A stretch of DNA of 64,000 nucleotides from Pyxicephalus adspersus (taxonomy: Eukaryota > Chordata > Amphibia > Anura > Pyxicephalidae): the NCBI RefSeq assembly GCF_032062135.1, contig NC_092868.1, positions 47,250,638 to 47,314,637 of the forward strand. Direction: 5' to 3'. Shown piece after piece: positions 57,411 to 64,000 of the stretch. Numbering within the stretch: position 1 is the stretch's first letter; each line of letters begins with the position of its first letter. The position numbers and the translations under genes were made by a program. The notes under the pieces were generated by a model. The model searched no databases, was not told the origin of the DNA, and saw only the letters and a list, made by a program, of their open reading frames with translations.

Positions 57411-60400
57411 GGCTAAAGTACATTTTCTCCCTTGTAGATGACATACCTTTACTTTCTAAGAACCCCTGGATTGGTCATGGGCAGAAGGAGCATTCTGAAG
57501 TCCCCTGGTATACTGGATGTATGTATCCCAGGAGGCTGCGGGTTTCCCCTTTCAGTCTTTACCGCTGCGGCAGTCAAGGCAGACGGGGAGAGTCCTCCCC
57601 TTTAAATAGGTAATCAAAAAATTGCCAAAAAATGAAAAAGTTAATTTTATCATTATTTAAAAGAGTTAAATAAATTACATAATGGACCCACGAAACACAT
57701 TCAGCTTTAAATATAAATAAATGACTCCAAAACTCATTGAAGGGGTTTCTAATGCACACATATATTTACCATGCCAAAAGACAACCACCAGCCAATAAAA
57801 ACTCTGACAGCTGTTTAATTTAGCAAAAGACTCCTGGGCAGAATTTAATTAGGGCCACTATTCAAAGAATTGACTGGCTGCTTTCTGAAGAGGTCAAGGT
57901 GCACATTTGTACCTTTCCATTAGCTTCCTTTGCATATCTCTTTCTATTGACTTCCTATGCAGCAGGTGCCATTCCTTTTCTTACTGGACTATTGCACCCA
58001 CTCCACAACACCATACAAGATGCCTACACCCAACCAAATATTACCAAAATACTGAAACATTACCCTAATAGGGAGAGCCTGATCTCACCTCTCATTGCTC
58101 AAATGACAACTCAGAATGTTAGGACCTAGCATGAGATACCAATGGGACTGCACAACACCGTCTTGCCCACAAAGAATTTAGCAGAAGCCAGATTTTATTT
58201 ATTAGACCTTAATTTACAAATGAGATGCTAATCTGATCTGACAGAACATCTGTTTTTATTTTTAATTTTTTTTTGCCTAAAGGACGCCAAGCAAAGTCAA
58301 CTACATTTAGGCTGCTTTATAAAACTAAAGCCAAAAAGTGTTCCCAATGACAGCACTTGCAATCCAAACGTCATTTCTGCTTAATGACATCAACCTAATG
58401 GTTAGTATGGGCACAGAAAGTCCTTTTCCTAATCCATAACATATAGAATATTGCATTTACCACAACTTTTTCTTTTTGCTGTATCCAAAAAAATGCCTCT
58501 GATATGTATAGCCTTGGCTGTGACTGTTTGATACTTGCTTTGTAGCCTTTGAACCCCAGTAGTCAATTGCGGGAGTGTGAGCAGTACTGTAATGGCATTG
58601 ATCTATAGCAGACTTTTGTAACTTCTTCCATTATCTTTGTCCCCAACACTTCCATATTCTCAAACCATACCTGTAGCAAGTCCACAGTCTCCGGCCAACA
58701 CCAGTATGTCGACAGACCTCTCAAGTACTAAATATACATAATTGTATGTATTATGTGGCTACTTGGTGCTGACATTAGCCCCAGTTGAGGTTCCTTGTAC
58801 CTTGTGGATTGATCACCACTGTGCCAAAGCCTGGGGAGTAATCAATATTAATGAGGCTCCAAATCTTGAAATGGCACACACACTTTCCCTATCCAGTGGT
58901 TACTGTATGCATAAGATACAAATAGTATATGCAACATAAGTGAACCTACCTGCATTATTTCACAAATCGTTTGGCAGCTCAAAGAGTTCTTGCACATATA
59001 AGGGGCTAGGCTGAGCTTGATGGAGTCACCTTTCAACGCAAACCTATTCATGATCTGAGTTCAGTTTCCTATGGAAGGATCTTAGGTGCTAGTTATGTTC
59101 TTGGTATGGTTGCAGCAGGTTGATCATCAGAGCTTCAGTAAACATCCTTTCTTAAAAAAAATTCTTGGCTTGACAGTTTCATTATTATTATTACCATATC
59201 AATCCAGGTAAAGAAAACTTAAGTACTAGAAGAGCACCTCATAACTCCAACCCAAGTGAACTTTAGTGAACCATTACAAAATAATCCTGGAGTAAAATAA
59301 ACAAATGAAGGTAATAAGTGTCCATTTCTCTGATAATCACCATAGCAAACACTTTGTATTTAAACATTTGGGAGGATGACATTAGCCTTTTACAGCCAGT
59401 GCTATAACTTATTGTGTAACTGAAAAAAAAGCACAGGGCCTTTTAGCTAGATGAGGGGTCAGAGTGCCCTTTGGCAATAAAAAGTTTGAAAAGTAACACT
59501 GAAATATCAGTGATCAATCCAAAACATGTAAGGATTGAAGGAAGTAAGCCAGTGTTCACCAAAATATAATATATACTGCAGCACATCATGCTATATTACA
59601 GTACTTTGGCTTACTCGAACTATTTAAAAGTAATAGTAAAAGTAATTGAAAACCATCAAAATATTAGATCTTATAGACATCTCTGTGCACTCATCAAATT
59701 GAGTTTATTTGCAATGAACCAAAACAAACAGATCACATTGATTCAGTGACACTGAAATAACAAACACAATTAAAAAGAATGAAAAATAACATTTACCTTA
59801 CTGATCACAGATGATGGGTTACAGAAATATCAGTATAAGGCTCCATTCATTCTCAATGAGAGATTATTGCCTGCACTGAAGGCAGATATTTTGGTCAACA
59901 AATACTGCCCTTTAGGCCCCCCTAGACCTCGTAAATCAGACTTTTGAGCCACACTTTTATAAAAAAAATTCTACTCTACACTGTAAAAGGGAAGGTAGAT
60001 GATAATTTTGTTCTGTGACAAGACAAGGCGATTACCTATTGGAATTCACATGCAAATATAATAAAATGTTCATTTTATGGAGAAGGGGTGAATCAGGACC
60101 TGCACCACAGAAACGTAGGGCACTTTTCAAAGAAGCAGGAAATAGTGGTCACTGGCCCTGGTCTGCTCCTGCCTTACATGCTTTGGTATTTCCCTATTAC
60201 TACAATGGGCAAGTCTACCAACCTCATTGAGTTTTAGGAAATGGAAGAGGATGGGCTCACCCACCAATAGCTGGGCCATCAGCTAAGGGCAGTTGACCCA
60301 TTACTATAATGGGCAGCCCTAGCAGCCAATAGTAAGGCATGAGAGGTAGGAGCAGGTTGGCCAAAGCTAGATATGGTATTTTCCTCCCAAACTACAAAGA

Positions 60401-60759
60401 GACGTCAGAAAGTTTTTGCCCAAGATGAATGGTTTTGGACATCTTGGATAATAATCTGTACACAGTCCACCATGGTGGCTTGATGAACAACCATCAGGAA
60501 TGACCACTGGGCACTCCTATGGAAAAAACCACAGCAAGGTGATACCGCCTGATCCTTCCCATTTCATCGAACAGAACTGTGCTGTGTGTACAGCACTTGT
60601 TGGTTCACCTGTAATTACAGTCGATCATGAAAGATTGTTTCCAGCTACAATCATCTGACATCTGTACAAGGCTTTAGAGCTGTCATGGCGAAGATAAAAC
60701 TTCCAATAGGACAAATGATCTTGTGACAATTCTCACTGTACAGACTTCCTGTGTCAGGA
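57411..60759. other. Unassigned non-coding sequence
   Basis: A fragment at 57440-57600 (gcagaaggagcattctgaag) resembles frog repeat text. The remainder is unique-looking and A+T-rich. Short frames lack domains. Confidence 0.4.
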
Positions 60760-60874
60760 TCAGGGGTGGAAAAAGGGAGGTACAAAGAAAACCACTGCAG
60801 TAGGGCCCTGTACCCAAGGGGGCCCCAAGTCAGTTCATCTAGGAAGAACCCAAATTGGTTCTGCACAGTGGCTT
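60760..60874. mobile_element. Relative of the 34144-34283 MITE
   Basis: It shares gggccc, ggccccaagtcagttc and ggttctgcacagtggct with that element. The right end ttctgcacagtggct is hAT-like, and the left end caggggtgga pairs only weakly. It abuts the SINE that follows. Confidence 0.45.
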
Positions 60875-60875
60875 A

Positions 60876-61067
60876 CTATTATTAATATTACATGGTATTT
60901 ATATAGTGCCAACATATTACGCAGCTCTGTACAAAGTCCATAGTCATGTCACTATCTGTCCCACAAAGGGGCCCACAATCTAATGTTCCCACCATGGTCA
61001 TATGTCTTTAATACAGTCTAAGGTCAATTTTGGGGGAAAGCTAATTAACCTAACTGCATGATTTTGG
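60876..61067 (-). mobile_element. tRNA-like SINE, 5'-truncated minus copy
   Basis: In reverse complement it runs from actgcatgcag-type sequence (ccaaaatcatgcagttagg, ttaattagc) through acattagattgtgggcccc to the tail tacagagctgcgtaatatg, then gcactatataaatacc. The tRNA-like head is missing, as expected for 5' truncation. Confidence 0.85.
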
Positions 61068-61199
61068 CTACGTCCACCACTAGTTAGGATGTGAGACAAA
61101 ATTTAATTTCCTGGACATTAGACGAGAACAAATTGAAGATTTCTCAAAGTTCTCACCAAAAAAACGCTTTTATTTTTAGATATGTTTCATGTGCCTATA

Positions 61200-62300
61200 G
61201 ATTTACTTCAAGCAGATCACAGTCACATGTCTAAAACGATTGCAGATTTCCTTTAAGCGGGGGAGTTGAAGTGGATTCAACAGCAATAGGAAGTGAGATC
61301 CCAAGAGCAAAAGAGCGTGTCACTTCATCGTTTTGTTTAAACAATGAATATTTATATTGCATTGACTTGTATTGCTTCCTATGAATACCCCGGCAAACAG
61401 AAACCTTAAACTATTGATTCAGCCTCGGTCGTTATCTTCATGATTCACAATAGGTGTTTGCGCCAAATGATCAGACAATGGCTTTGTTTTTCTTGTGCTG
61501 TATGGCAAGATTAACAGTTCCAGTGATACATCCAAATTCATAATGCTGTCACCTAAGCTACAGTGCAAGAGGTTAAGCTCCGCAAACAGTTTCAGCATCT
61601 GCAGGTTGCATGGGAGAACTGTTTTGAAAAACTAAAAAGAAAATGAAAAAGCAGCGACAGATTCGGGTCTGTGTTTCCCGGGGTGACAACAGGTATCCAC
61701 ATTCATCTGATCCCGCTGTCAACGATGAAAAAAAAAGAATCTGATTTAACATGCAAACATATGATGACAGCTACTTCTCCTAAGACATTGTACTTTTGAT
61801 TAGCTGCCGGAAACAAAAAGCTAACAGAGGCCAGCCAAGTGGGAACACAGAACTTTTTGTTGTCAAACACTGAGGCGGAGTAAGTCATTCACTAGTCCCA
61901 GGCTAAGGCTTTGGTCAGTAGGCGAGTTTACGTGAGTCCTATTTGTCCTTTCAACGCCAAAGTAATGGACGTTTTAAATTGCAATCACAGTTGGGGGTGC
62001 GGAGGCGGAGGGCTTGGGGGAGCTGCCTTTTGTTTCCTGAATGATAATGTGGCAGATTTACGAAGCCGAACAAATCATATTACCATAATGTTGGTGAAGT
62101 AATGCACATATCCCAACACAGAAAAGGGCGAAGAGAAATCTGTTTAGTCATTGTGTTTTATTCATTTATGTTAATGAGAAAGAAGTGTGACTATTTCTAC
62201 AGAAAATCTAGAGATCGGGCTTTTATTTAGTGATTTCAGGCCTCGTTATGTTTTAAAATGCCGAAAATTGAAATCTGACTGGTTTCCATTGGTAACTGAA
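61200..62300. promoter_or_regulatory. Long candidate conserved non-coding region
   Basis: About 1.1 kb of repeat-free complex sequence. It has ATGCAAAC (61751), TGACAG (61765), a gattagctgccgg stretch (about 61799) and a SOX-like ccttttgtttcc (62026). It contrasts with the repeat-packed flanks. The frame 61911-62102 is Gly-rich only by base composition. I infer a cluster of conserved enhancers near a developmental gene; this is unverified. Confidence 0.35.
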
Positions 62301-62719
62301 TTATTTTAGGGCCAGATTTGAATTGCACACTCTGCTAGGGTGTTTTTGTGATCCCTGCATATTTTTCGGATGTGGAAATATACATTTCCTAAAATTTTGG
62401 TGCACAAAATTTAAAAATGGCCTATGAAAAAAAAAATTTAAAACAAGCTAAAGGTAATTGAAGGAACAGATGATGATGGCATAGATGATGATGACATACC
62501 AGTGTTTTGATGCATCACCATTGTCCAAACAGCAAGCTGAGATCAAAAGGAGACTGTACTCATTAAAGTCAATGTAAACCCTAACAATAAACTGTATAAA
62601 CTCACTTCTGTTCTGTTAAATATACAACTGACAACATTTTATATATATTCCAAAAGTGGAAAAATACCTGTTGATAATTTCAAAATGGTGAGTGTCTTAT
62701 ACAGGCTGTGTTATCTCTT

Positions 62720-62734
62720 GGGGGGGGGGGGGGG
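62720..62734 (+). repeat. Poly(G) run
   Basis: Fifteen consecutive G, a simple repeat with G-quadruplex potential. Confidence 0.9.
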
Positions 62735-62811
62735 TAATTACCCTTCTAGAGGAGATAGAGTTGAGTGTGCCCCTGCAACCAGGAAAGCTAGGGTTGGGTG
62801 AGCACTTGTGA

Positions 62812-63040
62812 GCACTATATGGATAGAGAAAAAGAATAAAGAGTGACTTTTTGAAAGCAACATTCAGGACAAAGTGTATAAATAATTGGTGAAAAAGTGG
62901 ACTCCTTCTTTGTATAGCACAGGCGGACTTTGTCCAGATAGGAGTTCACTTTTTCACCACTTAATAAAACACTTTGTCTTGAATGTTGCCTTCAAAAACC
63001 CACTCTCTATTCCTTCTCTCTTTTATTGAGTACACACTTT
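62812..63040. mobile_element. Palindromic MITE with ~85-bp arms
   Basis: The left arm gaaagcaacattcaggacaa, then agtgtataaataattgg and tgaaaaagtggactcc, pairs with the right arm. In reverse complement the right arm reads gaaggcaacattcaagaca, then aagtgttttattaagtgg and tgaaaaagtgaactcc. There is no coding capacity. The outer ends are less certain. Confidence 0.75.
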
Positions 63041-63110
63041 AGGCTTGGCAATCTTAATGCTTATCTTACTTCCCTGGGTATAATAACCCTTTAGATTCTT
63101 ATTCTAGGTT

Positions 63111-63225
63111 TGGGTAATTACTTGCAGCCATTACAGCTCGTGTTGGGTAATTACTTGCAGCTAGGGCTAGCCAGGGTTAATACTGCACAGCAACGTACAG
63201 CAACGCACAGCAACACATAGCATGC
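63111..63225 (+). repeat. Short tandem repeats (33-bp doublet and 10-bp units)
   Basis: The word ttgggtaattacttgcagc occurs at 63111 and 63144. Downstream, cacagcaacg-type 10-bp units recur four times (63186-63221). Confidence 0.85.
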
Positions 63226-63349
63226 CATCAGTGCAGCCAGACACCTAATGTTTACATCTAAATTGTTTTCACTAATCCTAAAAACAGTCACAGTGGTCAT
63301 TTACGTCTGCCAGAAATGTTCATAGTATTTTATAATTTCTTCATTCCCT

Positions 63350-63960
63350 GGCCCATTTGATTCATGCCGATAAAAGAATGTACTCAACTATGTTGGACGT
63401 CTTCTCAGAGGAAAAGCAATTATATCCATCAATATGAGGAGCCAGCTGTGATAGATTAGAGAATGTACCTGTTATATAAGCTTGTAAGCTGGCATCTGTT
63501 GAGGATACAATTACTGCTTTGCTCAGTCCAGGCCTATTCATGCAGAAATGTCCTGAGTTTATGTTCTCCCCTTCTCTGAACTCCAAACCCTTCTGCCCAC
63601 TGCTGCTTCCTGCCAGCCAGCCGCCGTCACCCAAATGGAAAAATAAAACCCTTCAAAATATTTTCAAATAAAAAAAAAATTACATATATCTGATTGAAAT
63701 GGTATCATAGGCTGGAGGGTGTGTTAGGAAAAACATAAATGAGCTTTATGTACATTGCCATGGCAACCTGCAGCACCATGCCAGCCAGAGGCCTCCTCGG
63801 TTAATCCATCTTTCCAATTACGTGAAACTGTTTTTAATCCTCCCATCAACAAATTTGGCTGCGCTTCCCTGTAAATCTTCACAGAGCAGTAATCCCTTCC
63901 ATCTTTTGGGGGAGACGCCATTATTTTGCCTTCTCTTGGAAATAATTTATCATGGGAAAG
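63350..63960. promoter_or_regulatory. Candidate conserved region with RFX-type palindrome
   Basis: A complex unique sequence at the window edge. TTGCCATGGCAA at 63755-63766 is a perfect palindrome matching the RFX X-box consensus (GTTGCCATGGCAAC). Atcaacaaatttggctgcgc and ggaaataatttatcatgg have the look of conserved enhancers. The minus frames 63362-63634 and 63724-63921 lack domains. Confidence 0.35.
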
Positions 63961-64000
63961 GCCTAAGGTTTCTCAGTAAAAAGGAAGGGTAGAGGGGGGT

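Noticed and set aside
57106..57441. Host gene derived from a hAT transposase
   Set aside because: The start codon is lost, the rest of the transposase is deleted and the frame runs out of the element through its right end.

Overview
The window looks like nuclear DNA from a frog, most likely a ranoid anuran. The reasons are A+T-rich, intron- or intergenic-like sequence, a CR1-type LINE fragment, a tRNA-like vertebrate SINE in three copies, and very many short non-autonomous DNA transposons with inverted repeats of a kind familiar to me from frog genomes. The assignment to frogs rests on recalled repeat families and not on a search. I see no protein-coding exon of a host gene that I can support, no functional tRNA or rRNA gene, and nothing bacterial such as operons, ribosome binding sites or CRISPR. 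The longest open frames lie inside tandem repeats or transposons, or show no recognisable domain.

Layout. 1-9.1 kb: a hAT-like repeat, a telomere-motif-rich degenerate tandem array (3.28-4.83 kb), a 38-bp minisatellite with a 152-bp higher-order period (5.44-5.79 kb), and a nest of palindromic elements (6.7-9.1 kb). 10-17.3 kb: small tandem arrays, dispersed repeats and a Harbinger-like MITE with TAA duplications. 18.5-25.7 kb: two inverted copies of one dispersed repeat, a TTAA-flanked MITE sitting against a palindromic element, a Tigger/pogo-like element, a CR1 3' end, and an inverted second copy of the 6.7-7.3 kb block. 27-41 kb: sparse sequence with more palindromes, several MITEs, a SINE, and a hAT element (40.5-41.1 kb) nested in an older repeat. 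41-50.6 kb: mostly unique sequence with several candidate conserved regulatory blocks and a degenerate 40-49-bp array. 51.6-52.4 kb: a 29-bp minisatellite open in all three forward frames. 53.7-54.3 kb: a complex, GC-richer unique block. 54.4-55.4 kb: an element with about 200-bp inverted repeats. 56.7-57.4 kb: a second hAT copy that keeps part of the transposase N-terminal exon. 61.2-64 kb: long unique sequence with regulatory-like motifs.

There is no gene system here that works together. The content is a record of transposition (target-site duplications, nesting, inverted duplication) plus tandem arrays, around islands of unique sequence that could be conserved non-coding elements of a neighbouring gene. 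The most interesting items are the two hAT copies with clear 8-bp duplications and a PCNA-box-like motif in the transposase remnant, the long-inverted-repeat element with a 14-bp flanking direct repeat, the eleven-copy foldback family, and the block duplicated in inverted orientation 18 kb apart.
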